Made by a program: the position numbers and the translations under genes. From Hemibagrus wyckioides (taxonomy: Eukaryota > Chordata > Actinopteri > Siluriformes > Bagridae): a DNA stretch of 64,000 nt. The notes under the pieces were generated by a model. It did no database searches, was not told where the DNA came from, and saw only the letters and a program-made list of their open reading frames with translations. The stretch covers positions 14,837,352-14,901,351 of the forward strand of contig NC_080720.1 of assembly GCF_019097595.1 (NCBI RefSeq). Reading direction: 5' to 3'. Shown here piece after piece: positions 1-12,200 of the stretch. Every line of letters starts with the position of its first letter. Within the stretch, counting starts at the first letter, position 1.

Positions 1-2280
1 CATCCTGTCTGTGGAAGCCCACCTTGCATGCACACACAAATAAAATACTGTGTGTGAGGTAACAAAATATTGCATTGGTCTGTTACTATGTCAGCCATAA
101 GAGGTATTTATAGAAATGGCACTTTTAGATGAAAGTGTATGAAAATATAGAAAGATCAGTAAGTTAACATTTACTGTCATTAAAATTGTTGCATTTTATT
201 CAAATCTACCTACATGTGAGGCAGAATTCAACCTAAGCATGTAGCTGTCAAGGAGCTGCAAGGGACAGACTACGGAAAGACCCAGGTCCCATTCAAATGT
301 TTCTTGTAATCGGGGAACTCAGGCCACTTGTGAAGGTGTTTTCAGAGATGCTTGTGACCACATTATATTTGTAGTGTGCAAAACAATGAATCCCTGATCA
401 CAATATACAATATAATTGTCGCCTGATCAGTTTCTATGAAATTTCAATTTATCGTTATTCAAAACTACATAGCATTAGATAAAAAGCAGGACGAAATTAC
501 AAAGCATCTGAATCACAGTATAAGTAAATAAATAACTAGCTAAAATTGTAAACTCTGTGAGAGATACAATACATAACCTAAATATCATAAACAAGTATTG
601 CACTGCAGATCAATTAAAAGAGATCACACAACCCAAAAATTGTTCTTTGAGTGTAAAGTATGAGTGTAAGGTATTACAAATGTAAATTTTACATTTATTT
701 ATTTATTTTTTTTAAATGGTCAGCCATGGCGCTGATGCATAACCAGCCGGTTGTCCTTTATGTGTTTTGTGTACATTATATACTTTGCATTTTGCTATAT
801 ATACTATAGGCAATTTGTGTTTAAAATACTATTTTATTAAGAAATACTGCAGGCTATTGCATATTAGAAAATTCCAACAAATTATATAACGATGGTCTTG
901 ATGTTAGGATTTAAAATAATGTAGAGGGGTTGGAAGGGCAGCCACTGGATAGCATTTCTAAAGGAAACATTAAAATAAAGTTGGACAACAGTAAAATTGT
1001 ATTGAAGCCTTTGAACACAGTGAATGACCAGAAAGCATACAAATACATCTCCATGCATATATTTACATGAGTTTGAACTTCCTTTCTGCTGGGAATTCTA
1101 AAAACACAAATTGAATACAGGGACAGTGTTATATGTGAGTTTATAACCCTGTGGGCTGTCTGAGGGACTGTTTTTTCCCCCTTTTCTTCTTTTTCAAATC
1201 CTCAGACACTGACAGTGTGTGATTGCTCTCCTACTATGCGCTGTCTACATGGCACTCACGTCTAATTTTGTTTGTTACTTTCCTCTCTCCTTTTATGTGG
1301 GTGTATGTGATCGTTAAAAGCACATGGTGTGTGATTAGCACAAAATTGGCTACCGAACAGCCAGATGCCAGTATCAGTACAGGTTTTGAGGGGTTATTTA
1401 TAAAGCACTGTCTTTATAAAACAGCTGAATATAGACACATAGGCTAGTATTGTCGAGGATGCTTTTGAAATGACAGCCGGTTGCTTTTGGCAGATTTGGC
1501 ACCCTGCTACTGATGAAACACAATCATATTTGGTCAGTGGAGATGCAGTCGAGAGACAGGAAAGCCCCAGCTTTGAACAGATATCTGTCTCACCGGGCAC
1601 TTCTGATAGGATCAGGACCAAAGTTTCTGTCAGAAACAAGTGTGAGGCAATTCTAAGATCAGAGAGCTGTAATGAAAGACACTCATGAGTGCTACAAACA
1701 AGGGTGTTTCTGTATCATTTAGATGTGTAAGAATGTGAACATGAATTATGTAAAAGCTGCTTTAATGTGAACCACCTCTTCTTACACACACCTTATTTTT
1801 CAAGTCCTGCAAATGTATGTTGATCTCAGACATGACCTCTATAAGACTGATGTGGTGATGTAGTAAAATCTGTTGTGGTGAGAACGTGAGGCAAAAGTGA
1901 CCGATGAGAAATCGATATCTTTTCTTCATATAAATCGAGTTACTAATGAAACACTGACTTCCTCAAACATTGTGCTTTGAGTCTGGACCACTAGCAAACA
2001 TCAGTCTTCCCAATGCTGTCTGGTGTGTGAGGGGATAATTTACGGCATGCTGGTGAAAAGAGATGGCCATCAGTCTGGTGAGAGAAGTACCTTAGATATT
2101 GCTGTTGCTCTCACTTGCTTAATTTCCTGTTGTCGCCTGTCGATGCGAAAGGCAAAGTTCATCAGAGACCTTACAAGCAATATGTATAATCCTCTTTTGA
2201 TCTGATTGTGTGTGTGTGTTCATTCAGAGACTTGATTTAGCTGATAGTGTGGAATGTTATGGAGGTTGAACTTGTGAATT
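1..2280. other. intronic sequence upstream of the first visible rad18 exon
   Basis: AT-rich sequence with no exon, RNA gene or recognisable transposon. Because the exon at 8875 begins inside a codon and the RING exons are absent, this is most simply an intron of rad18. Confidence 0.6.
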
Positions 2281-2812
2281 CACTTACCAACCACTTTATA
2301 AGGAATATCTATACACCTGCACATTTGGTGTATTCAGCCAGTCATATTGCAGCAGTGGAATTACAAAAATGATGCAGATACAGGTTAAGAGCTTCAATTA
2401 ATGTTCATCAGACATCAGAATATTTTTCCAGGCTTTTTGTTTTTTTAATAGAGTGTGTACTTTCTGTAGTCTAATATTCCCGTTTTTGGCTGACAGGAGT
2501 GTGTTGTTTTGTGCATTATGGGATGTTTTTCTGCTCATGATGCTTGTAAAGAGTGGTTATTTGAAGTAGTCCTTCCTGTCAGCTTGAACCAGTCTGACCA
2601 TTATCCTCTAATGTCACTAACTCAACAAGACGAGGTGTTTCCACCCTGCAGAACTGCTGCTCGCTGAATCACTGCTCAGAGTTCCAGAGATCAGATTTTG
2701 ATGGTTGATGTGAACATTAACTGAATCACATGACCTGTATCTACATGAATTTATGCACTGTAGTGCTGCCAGATAATTAATTAGCTAGAAAGCACTGAAT
2801 GAGTAGAGGTAA
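2281..2812. mobile_element. fold-back remnant of a Tc1-like transposon (family 1)
   Basis: From 2281 the sequence reads like the 5' end of a fish Tc1-like element: a CCACTTTAT end, then TGCAGATACAGGT, AAGAGCTTC and ATGTTCATCAGACATC blocks. From about 2450 to 2812 the same element runs in the opposite orientation (GGCTGACAGGAGTG, CAGCTTGAACCAGTCTG, GACCTGTATCTACATGAATT). Two copies of the 5' half thus face each other with both outer ends being the 5' end. No transposase frame survives. Confidence 0.75.
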
Positions 2813-5602
2813 CACTACCACACCACCTCTTCATGCCAATCAGCTTTGAGAGATGATGGAACCATAGTGTCATCTCATGAGTGCTGTTAAAAAGCAGAAA
2901 GTCTTTTTAAAAAGAGTTCTGTTTAAAATAAAAATTAAATTAAATAACAAGCAAACAACCACTGATTATTGTATACAATCTTGTAGACAGTCTAACAATA
3001 TATCACTCTGCCAAGGAATGAAAATATTAAGTGCCTTTGTTGACCACTGTTTTCGAATCCGACATCATAATCCAACGTTCATTATTAAATTCCCTCACAA
3101 TTCGATTAAAGTTACTGCATTCACTGTTCAAATGCTATGAGAATCAAACCGAATAAAGTTTGAAGTGTCTGATCTGTGGAAAAGGTCTGTAGCAAAATAG
3201 AGCTTTAAACTCGGCTAAAATGGTTGATTTCCACTGCCTCCTTCTAGGGCACTGTCGCTCACACAGGTATGGGTTACTGCTGTTTGAAAGTTTCTAAGAG
3301 TTCTATTTTAATGGTATAAAATGGTAATACCATCAAATAATGTATAACGTGTTGTAACCCAGAGCTATAGGGCTATCATTCACTTTACAAGTGCAAATGA
3401 TTCCCTTCATAATAATGAGATGGGAATCTCTCAGCCTCTCCACAAAAGAAGCACATATACTTTAACTCTATGAGGTACACAGATTGGGTGTTCAAATGGG
3501 TATAATACACGTATAAGTAATAGAGTGCTGATAACTCATATATTCCCCTATGCATATCTGCACCTTCACATCTTTAGCATTGCAATGTATAATGTCATGA
3601 TGTATCCTTACACCCTTATTATTAAAGTGAGGAAACCAAAGAGTAACTAATAAAAAGAGTTTTCATCATAAATTTTTCCTAACAAAGAGTCTCCTTTTTC
3701 AGCAAATTTGTAAAATATCCTGCATTTAAATGCTTGTGCAAATAAAGTGGCAGTGGTCCAGCTATCTCAGGTCAGCTTGGTGTGGGTTAAATGGAATCAT
3801 CTTTTGTCATACTTAACCTCAGCGATCACGACAATTTATCCGTTTAGCACTATTATTTGGCAATATTTAAACAAATATTTAACAAATGCCATTAAGCCAA
3901 GGTAAATAAGGTAATGCTTCTTAGTGAGTCAACTTGTGGCTTTTCCTGTAGCTGTAATAAATTTGCTCAGATGCCTGCTATAACCAGTTATCAGTCTCTA
4001 ACATCTCTCTCGAGTAGCTTTTTCTCCACTTGTCTTTAGAAAATCTCCACCAGCTCTGTGAGTCTTAAAGTATCTCTTGCATGAACAGCTCTCCTCAGGT
4101 CCTGCCACAGCAATAGGATTCAGCAATAGGATTCAGGCCAGGCTTTTTCACATCAGCAGCTCTGAAGCTGTTCTCTCTAAACTTTTTTAGTTTTAGACTT
4201 ACATGTTTATGATTATTGTTCTGTTGATGAGTGTGCATTTATATTGATATAGATGTTAATGCACAGTATATGATGTGAACTGCATTATATTACATTACTA
4301 CACATTTTCTTTTTTTTCCTGTTGGTTTTGCCTTTAGTATTAAGTTGTTAAAGTTCTAAGTATTTACTTCAGTCATGTTTGAACCCAAATGAAGAAGATA
4401 ATTATAAAACATTGATGACATTGAATGAATTTGGTACAAATTTGATGCAAAATCTTATCATCTGTGAGGAAATTCAACACAAACTGTTTCATTCTCCCCA
4501 TGTGGAAGTGTATCAATAAATCATATCAGTGTTACAGCAGAGAAGAACTTTCTTGCAGCTGGATAATGGAAATGAAGTGTGCATATACCGGTTGCGTATT
4601 GGGGTTTAACATTACAGACTTAAACACAGCAAAAGTGTACAATGTTTTGCTTCAGTCTTATATTCTCAATAACCACTAAACTACCATGTAAAACCAAGTT
4701 TCTCCACCACCTACCACTACAAACTTTCACATCTGCATTATAGGCCTTGGTTATACAAAAGGAGAAAAAATAAGATATTCAATATTTGCTGTGCAAATAA
4801 TGTGTTACTGCAAATGAAAGAAACACAAGCAGTCTTTTGCAAATTTGTGGAAAAGGCAGACATCAGTGTCTAGCACCTTGTCAAAAACCACGGTCAACGT
4901 TTCTGCCCTTAAGACATATTTTCATGCAAGTTTCTTCAAAAAATAAAAATCAGCTTACATAACTACACTACTTGGCAACATTTTATTATTTAATTTAGAT
5001 CTTATTAGATCAGATATATTGCTTAGAAAGGTATGTATTAGCTGGATTCAATAGGCTTGTATAACGTGGAGTATAATCAGTGTTTTATTATTTATTTATT
5101 TTTTTTAAGTAATCTGACGTGGTGATAACGTGATGTCTCAGTTTTTATCTAAATGGATTGCGTGAGTAAAAAAGCTTTTAGGTCATTTTTGTGTCCTTAA
5201 GTTTTATTAGCTTCAAGGCGATTAAACTGTATTTCATTTTTTTCTAAAAGGAATAAATTGCAGGCAAAATGAAAAATCTATATCTCGCAAGCCTCGCTGA
5301 AACCCATGCTTTGTGCCTGGTTTAACTTTTCAAACTGATGGACTGACAAAATGTTTCTCAAAATTCCTCTGATAAAGTCAAGTGGCACAGGCTGGATTAA
5401 GAAATACAGCCAGATGTCTATGCACTTGATTCACAGTGATGTTCAGTCAGGATAAGGTTTTATCTTTCTTCACTTTCACATGTACAGTCATTTTATATAT
5501 ATATATATATATTTCTGTAAAGCTGATTTGTGATAATGTCCAAGTAAAATTGAATTGTATACAACCACAATATTGTTGTTGTTGTTATTATAATGTTGTT
5601 TG

Positions 5603-5605
<3 letters not shown>

Positions 5606-5637
<32 letters not shown>
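5606..5637. repeat. ATT trinucleotide microsatellite
   Basis: About ten uninterrupted ATT units with GTT-rich flanks on both sides. Confidence 0.95.
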
Positions 5638-7303
5638 TTAATGTTGTTTGTTGTTGTTGTTGTTTTTGTTTTTGGGACAGAGTGGGTTGTTTATGGCATG
5701 CAGTTTCTGTTTATTGTTTATCTTATTGTTATTCTGCACTGATTCTCCAGAGGCATATAGGAAGTTTAGAGATCTCTGCATTATTTATTCTCGTTGTGGC
5801 CCTAGGGAGATAAATGTTAGGAGTAAGTCCACTTCTTTGCTAAGTTACTCTTTATTGCATTCATCTTAATATATAAATAAATATGATTCTGTGTTTTATT
5901 AAATATACTTTTTTTTTTATCCAAATAGTACCCAATCATGCAGTGGATGCACAAACATTCATTCATGACTGTAGGTGTTGCCTATTTACATTTCTACCCA
6001 TAAGTGAGCTGAATCAGGCCCAAAGGGACACGGGAAATGCAATTAGGTGCCTGGCTTAAGTATCGACTTTCTCTCTGATCTGCCACTGCTCTTGACCCGT
6101 CTGCTCTCTCCTCTTTCTCCCACAGCTTGTGGTTGATCAATGAGCTTCCACACAGCAGTGTACAGAGTGAAAAGCTCTGTTTTTGGTTTAAAACTTTAGT
6201 TTGTTTATTAATGACTGAAATTTCTTGATTACATGTAAACTCTACAGCTTTCCTACAAATAAACACAATGGCTAGTAGCGGTCCCCTTTGAAAACACTGG
6301 AACAGCAAGGACAGTTCATTATTTGTGCTGTTGACCAAAGGCATTTGGGTTTGAGATGGATACGAGACAAGCGTTTAGTATTTCAGCTTTGGTGTTAACA
6401 TCTACATGTGTTAAATAGTATAAAACACAAGTCTTGAAAAGAATTAAAAATAACACTTAAGATTTGGTGGCAGATCCCATGCTTGTGATAACTGCATCAA
6501 GCCTGAGACACTTCTTCTTTTGTGACGCTTATCCAGGCTTGTACTGCTTTCAGTTGTTTGTTTTGAGGAGATTATTTCTTCAGTTTCATATTCAGGAGGG
6601 GAAAAGCTGCTCATTTGGGTTAAGGTGTAATGATTAGCTTGGCCAGTCTAAATCCGTCACTGACACCAGTGCCTTCAAACTTTGGTAAAACATGCATTTA
6701 ATGATGTTCAGTAGTTAATCACACACACTCTTACAGCTTTGTTGTTTTAAAGCATGATTTATGCCTATCAGTCATCTCTGGAGTATAGCATCATTTTACC
6801 TTGAATATTTTATGCTAATAATTAAATTAATATTAGCATTGTATGAAGGTTATTTGTATCAGCAGAAAATAACAAAAGCAGAAGGTTATAGCTGCATCAG
6901 CAGTTCATTTTATAGCTTAGGTTTCCCATGCTAGCTAAAAGGTTTATGTACTCCAGAGACTATGGCCAATTATTATTTATTTTCCCCCCAGAAGTTCCAG
7001 AATAGGATCAATTATGAACATAGTGGATAAGTGTGTTAAATTTTAATTATACTGTGGAGTCAAACAAAAAGCATGCATGCATTAAAAATGGTAAATCTTG
7101 AATTAAAATTTGATTATAATGTGGTTTATTTCTTTTAAAAAACCCTTACATTTTTAATTACTGAGCAGCTAAAGTAAATTATGAATGCTGCACAGCAAAC
7201 ACTGCCGAGTGAAGTGCTCTTGTCTTTGCTCTTCACCAATACGTTTCTTCTTATGCAGGTTGGAAATAAGAAAAGTTCGCTTTATGCATGTAACCTAGGA
7301 CGA

Positions 7304-7346
7304 CATGAAATTACACTGGTAATATATATACCAGTGTAATTTCATG
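7304..7346. repeat. near-perfect 43-bp palindrome (hairpin)
   Basis: Arms CATGAAATTACACTGGTA and its exact reverse complement (18 bp each) flank a 7-base ATATATA centre. It is not tied to a T-run or a gene end and no known RNA class fits. Confidence 0.9.
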
Positions 7347-8210
7347 ACGTTTAGAAACAGTAGAATCAAGCGTACCCTTGAGTTTATATCAGTAATATAA
7401 GAGACTGGGTTTAGACTGGGAAATTACAATCTGTGGTATTAGTAAGAAAGTATTAGTTCTCACCTTTTGTTTTCGTTTTATTGCCATGAATTCCTGCATA
7501 AAAAGATTGCCAGGCTTTAATTGTAGGTCCCTTATGTTTGTTCATTAAGGACAGAGCTGACTTAACATTTGAGTCGGAGAACTTAAGCTTCTATGCATGA
7601 AAAAAAGCAAAAGTCAAGGTCATGGTTTTCTGAAACTGAGCTAGTTTTTGTAGTATTGTAGTAACTACAACATTTGCTCTGTGAATGAAGCTATTCTGGT
7701 GGGAAGCTGCTCATACAGCTTCTGGTGGTGAGCCATCCTGCAATAATGTTAATTTTAATGATAGTCATCATGTGTCAGCTGTAATCCGTGCTGCGTAGAT
7801 GGGGCAAAATCTCAAATTCTAATGATTGCTTTTGGTTTTCATCCTTACCGCAGTCTGGTGTAGCTGGAAAAAAAAGCACAATAAGGACTGTTTTAATGCA
7901 CTGGAGGACTTTATGGAAGTTGTAGTCTGTATTTATTCCTTCACTCAGACTAGAGCAAGGTGAGATGGACAAAATCCCATATCCTAATATGGTCTTGTCA
8001 GCATCTTTGCTCCGTCTTTACACCTCTAGTAGGACCTAGCTCTGATCTTAGTGACGTGAAGTATCGGAAGGCCACCAGAATTTGGATTTTGTGGCATTGG
8101 CAATATAGAAAATATGGGAAAATATGTCAATGCATAAATTTCTATCAGCCTAGCGCATGTACAATTGTATCATATAGTCTCAACTTAGACTACACAACAC
8201 AGAAAAGCTC

Positions 8211-8213
<3 letters not shown>

Positions 8214-8250
<37 letters not shown>
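8214..8250. repeat. ATT trinucleotide microsatellite
   Basis: About twelve ATT units, intronic, about 620 bp before the first visible rad18 exon. Confidence 0.95.
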
Positions 8251-8251
<1 letters not shown>

Positions 8252-8874
8252 TCTCAGGTTAATGTTTGAATTTAGTTTGCTAGTCAAATCCATAGCTGTG
8301 ATTAGGACTACCTTTTCATGATGATGTGCTTGCTTTGTAACATAATTTCCAAAAGCTGAGCTGAAATAACAGTACAGTGCAAGATTTCAACATGGTATTG
8401 ATACATGTGGGTCACATCGAAATGAATTTAAACTTCCATACCATCCAGACTGACACTAACCCAATCCTAGATGTGTTGTTCTATCCGCTTAGGAAGGCAG
8501 ATGCCTTCTTTCTTTATTTTTGCAGGTGCCTAGGAATGAGTGATTATAAGAATGCTGTAATTCAGGGAAATCAGAGCACTGCACCACTCAGTGTGTCTGT
8601 TTATAGCACTGAAATGGTCTCACAAATACCTAGTCTGCTTTTTGCCTTCTGCATCTAAAGAGTGCAGTCGTCTAGTGCTTTTGCACTCTCATTAGTGTCA
8701 GTTCTTCACAATCATATTCGCACTCTACAGCATAGCAAATTTATAAATACATATAGATACTTTGTGTGCAGGGTTTCCTTTCATCATTTTCTCCACATGC
8801 GAGGTGCCATTGTGATTGTGTGTTGATTTTGCAGATTAACTAACATGCTGTGTACCTCTCTGTCGTGTCTCCAG

Positions 8875-9212
8875 GCAACAGCTATCTCAAACAAATTTTG
8901 AATCACCGCCGATCTCTCCCAAGACCCCCACGATGGTCGTCGGAGGAAAAGCAGCAAGGCAGAAAGCCTTTAAGAAAGAGGGCACCACTCTGACTCAGTT
9001 TTTCCAGAAACGAGCCCCAGTCAACTCTTCCACAGGAGCACAGACAAGCTCTAAAGGTCTGCTTCCAGTGAAATCAGAGCCCATGGAGGTGTGTATGCAG
9101 GGAGCTCTCCTGCCAGAGAGTGCAGTGACTGTGACCACAGCAGTGAAAGAAAAGAAGTGGGATGTGTCTGCTTTTCCCTCCACATCTCAGGATATTAAAC
9201 CTGTGCTCAGAG
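8875..9212 (+). CDS. rad18: rad18 exon: linker before UBZ4, with PIP-box-like motif
   Basis: The acceptor is a pyrimidine-rich tract ending tgtctccag. The first base completes a codon and 112 residues follow, ending one base into the next codon (phase 1). The encoded part is disordered-looking and rich in Ser, Thr, Pro and Lys. It begins QQLSQTNFESPPISP, which matches the position of the ESP-rich linker after the RING region in mammalian RAD18. Residues 36-46 read GTTLTQFFQKR, similar to a PCNA-interacting peptide. VKSE at 65-68 fits a SUMO-site consensus. The donor gtgatg is weak at +5. If it is not used, the frame runs on to a stop at 9349. Confidence 0.9.
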
Positions 9213-12200
9213 GTGATGCACGCTTATATTCATGCTGTTTTGGACAACTCCTGTGCATAAATTTAATATCGCTTTATTCTGTGGACTGCTGGAAAGAAAC
9301 TAAGAAAAATGTTTCAGTTTTATACTTAAGTGCCAAAGCATTCCAGTAAAATAAAATTCGTGAGGAGTCAGAATGATACTTGGCAGTGGCAGTATGATGA
9401 CTAAAATGAAGCCACTTTTAAAACCACACAAGCATATGGTAAAAATGAGGATTTAAAAAAAAAAAAAAGACTGTGTGAGAACACCAGCACTTATGTATTT
9501 AATTTGATATATTACAAAGAGAATTTCATGAAAAATGCAACAAAAATATCCTTTCCCCATATCTTTTTAATCATTTCTGACTTCACAGAAGTAATGCTTT
9601 AGCACTAGTGCATTTTACAGAGTTAGTGGTTGGACTTGTCGTTCTTCTCAACTGAGTATGTAATTCCCACACACTTTAATATACCATGTTGGTAGATTGT
9701 ATTCCCCTCTCAGGGGTGAGGTGTCCTTAGACAGCATCCAACATCTTATGATTGGAGGTGCTAGTTCAGAATGGCCAACATATTCCCAGGTCATACCACA
9801 CAATATCTTACACCTAGTGCATGTGCAGCTAGCACTCAGCAGGACATGATGCTTCATCTGGAGCTACCACCGTTAGTGTAACCAGAGTGAGTCCTTATCA
9901 AAGTGGCATAAAACTCCCTGATGTCACAGATGTCATACCGAAGAGTATATTTGCCGATATAGGTTGTGTGTCATTTTCCAAGCCAAGCTGGTGATTAGAA
10001 GAACAATAGACTACTAAGCCACACAGACTGCTCTGCTAAGAAACACGTCTCCTTATTGATTTCAGAACACCACGTCTGCTGCCACATTGTTGAGTTGTTT
10101 ATGGAGTAACTGTTTCCTTTTTGTCAGCACCATGCCTTGCTACAAAACCGTAATAGAGTAACAAGTCTCCTTGGCAGAGAAGGCGTAAATATTTCAGCAC
10201 AGAACGTTGAAAACATACTTCAAATGCAAACTCCTCTGTAATTTCTAAATTGCTTAGCATTTTTTTAAAGGTTTTGGCACAACCATGAAATATTGTGAGA
10301 CGTTTTATGTCATTTTAATCAAAACCTTTATAACTGTTGTGGTCATTCAGAAACCTCGGCAATCATTTTCTTCTTGTTGGCCACACGCAGCTCCAGCGGC
10401 TCATTATGTAAATGTTATACGTCTCCATCTAATTACCCTGTGCTGTGCTGTAAAGTTCTGAGCAGAGAAAATTTCTCCATGGCCTTAAATGTGCTGATGA
10501 GTTTTGAATTTGAATGATGTCTTTATCTGATGCCACCTTTTGAACGTTCGCTTAACTTTACTCCTTCATTCGCATTCTGGAAAGTGCTTTTCATATCCAG
10601 AGGAGGTGAACCGAGCAGTGGCCACTCCACCTCTGTTACAGCTGCTCAAAATTGCTGTGTTATGGGGTCTCAGAATCTTTTATTGAAGTGATATTGATCT
10701 GGGTAGAAATGATCATTTTCAGACAATTGTATGTAAATTTAGCAACTCGCATCAACAAAATGATGTAAATCAGAAACAACCAATATTAGAGTAAAACGTA
10801 TTAATCAGTTTATTGGCGCTGGCACAAATTTTTACACTCCATCTGTTGTCTGATTTCTGAGGTGTTTGTTCCACCTGTTCCTTCAGTGTGTGAATTACAC
10901 ACACTGACTCATTTCGCTTCATTAATTCTCATCTTCCACTTGTCTTATCATTTGGATTGCTCCTTTCGTCTGTTCAGCTGTTAAACTTTTGTGCTTGGAA
11001 GTTGGTCTTTGAGTTTTGTAAGTATTATCGTGTCTTCCGTTCCATTTATTTTTTTTTTTTTATCCGTTTCTGTTTGCTTCCAGAACACAGACTTGTATGA
11101 TGTGTAAGCTTTTGTAATACAGATATGTTACCAAAATTGTGTTTCTGCTTTGATTTTTGTGTTACAGTGGATTGTCCAGTGTGTGGAGTGGAAGTGCCTC
11201 AACAACACATAAATAAACATCTGGATACATGTCTGACCAGAGGGGAGAAGAAGGATAGCCTCAGAAGGTTTGTAAATTAAGTTGCTGACTGAATGTATTG
11301 AAAGCTGCATGTAATTGCTGTAGCAGCCATGACATTTACTTACTTTATTGCGCAAAAGGAATTGAGTACCTTTCAATACTGTTACTATTGTTTTATGGTC
11401 ATCTGATCTTCCTGTAGGGTGGAACTCAGAGTAATCTGTACATGTGCAGAGTTCCTGTGTTTATGGATAATTGTGCCACTTCCTTTCTGCCTCACCCATG
11501 AAGTAGCTTTGTAAAACACACAAGTTGTTTTCCATACCTGGTTTGTGAAATCTGACCTGTTTTAAAGTAAGGTTTCTGGTTGTGAATACCCTCGCAGCAG
11601 AAGACAGAAACCATTCGGTGGCAGCGTACTAAAGTGACGGGCACAGAATTTCTACATAAGCTTTTTGTAGCGTTGTGTAAGATGGGTTTTATTGTGAATT
11701 ACAAAATATATTATTATCTTCCCCTTAGGTCTGACCAACTAGGCTTGTCCAGTTCTGCATTTGTAGAGTCCAAGTGAGTGTCCACGGATGTCTTAAAGTA
11801 ACACAGTTTAGAACAGGGTTCTCCAGTCGTATGGGCAGAGGCCCAGTGTGGGTATTGGGTTTCATTTTAACCAAGCAGAAGATATACCCGAACCTACTGA
11901 AAGCCAAGGTCTGTGTGGCTCCTGCTTGATTAGAATGCAAACCCACACCGGCCCTTCGCAGATAAGATTGGACTGCCCTTTTATACCATCCCTCTAACAT
12001 CTGGGCAGGTGATGTAAAAATTTCTGTTTCTCATTTGTATGTCTGAAGATGCGATAAGCACCCAGCTGCTTTGCTGTCCACAGATTATTCACTGGTGTAA
12101 AGAAACAAGAACATCTTCTACATAGAGATTTTCAACACTAGCACACTCGAGCGTTCTCATGTGACAGTGTTTGTAACTCTTCCTTGATGGGAGAGATGTA

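Larger units (their letters stand above)
2813..8874. other. intronic sequence before the first visible rad18 exon
   Basis: No exon or RNA gene is supported. It contains a TTA/ATT microsatellite (5606-5637), an 18-bp-arm hairpin (7304-7346) and an ATT microsatellite (8214-8250). Small open frames on both strands have no recognisable similarity. Confidence 0.6.

Noticed and set aside
1..8874. Search for RAD18 RING exons
   Set aside because: No C3HC4 pattern or exon in suitable phase was found, so the RING exons are taken to be upstream of the window.
9648..9857. Minus-strand 69-codon frame in a rad18 intron
   Set aside because: Opposite strand to the gene, no recognisable motif.
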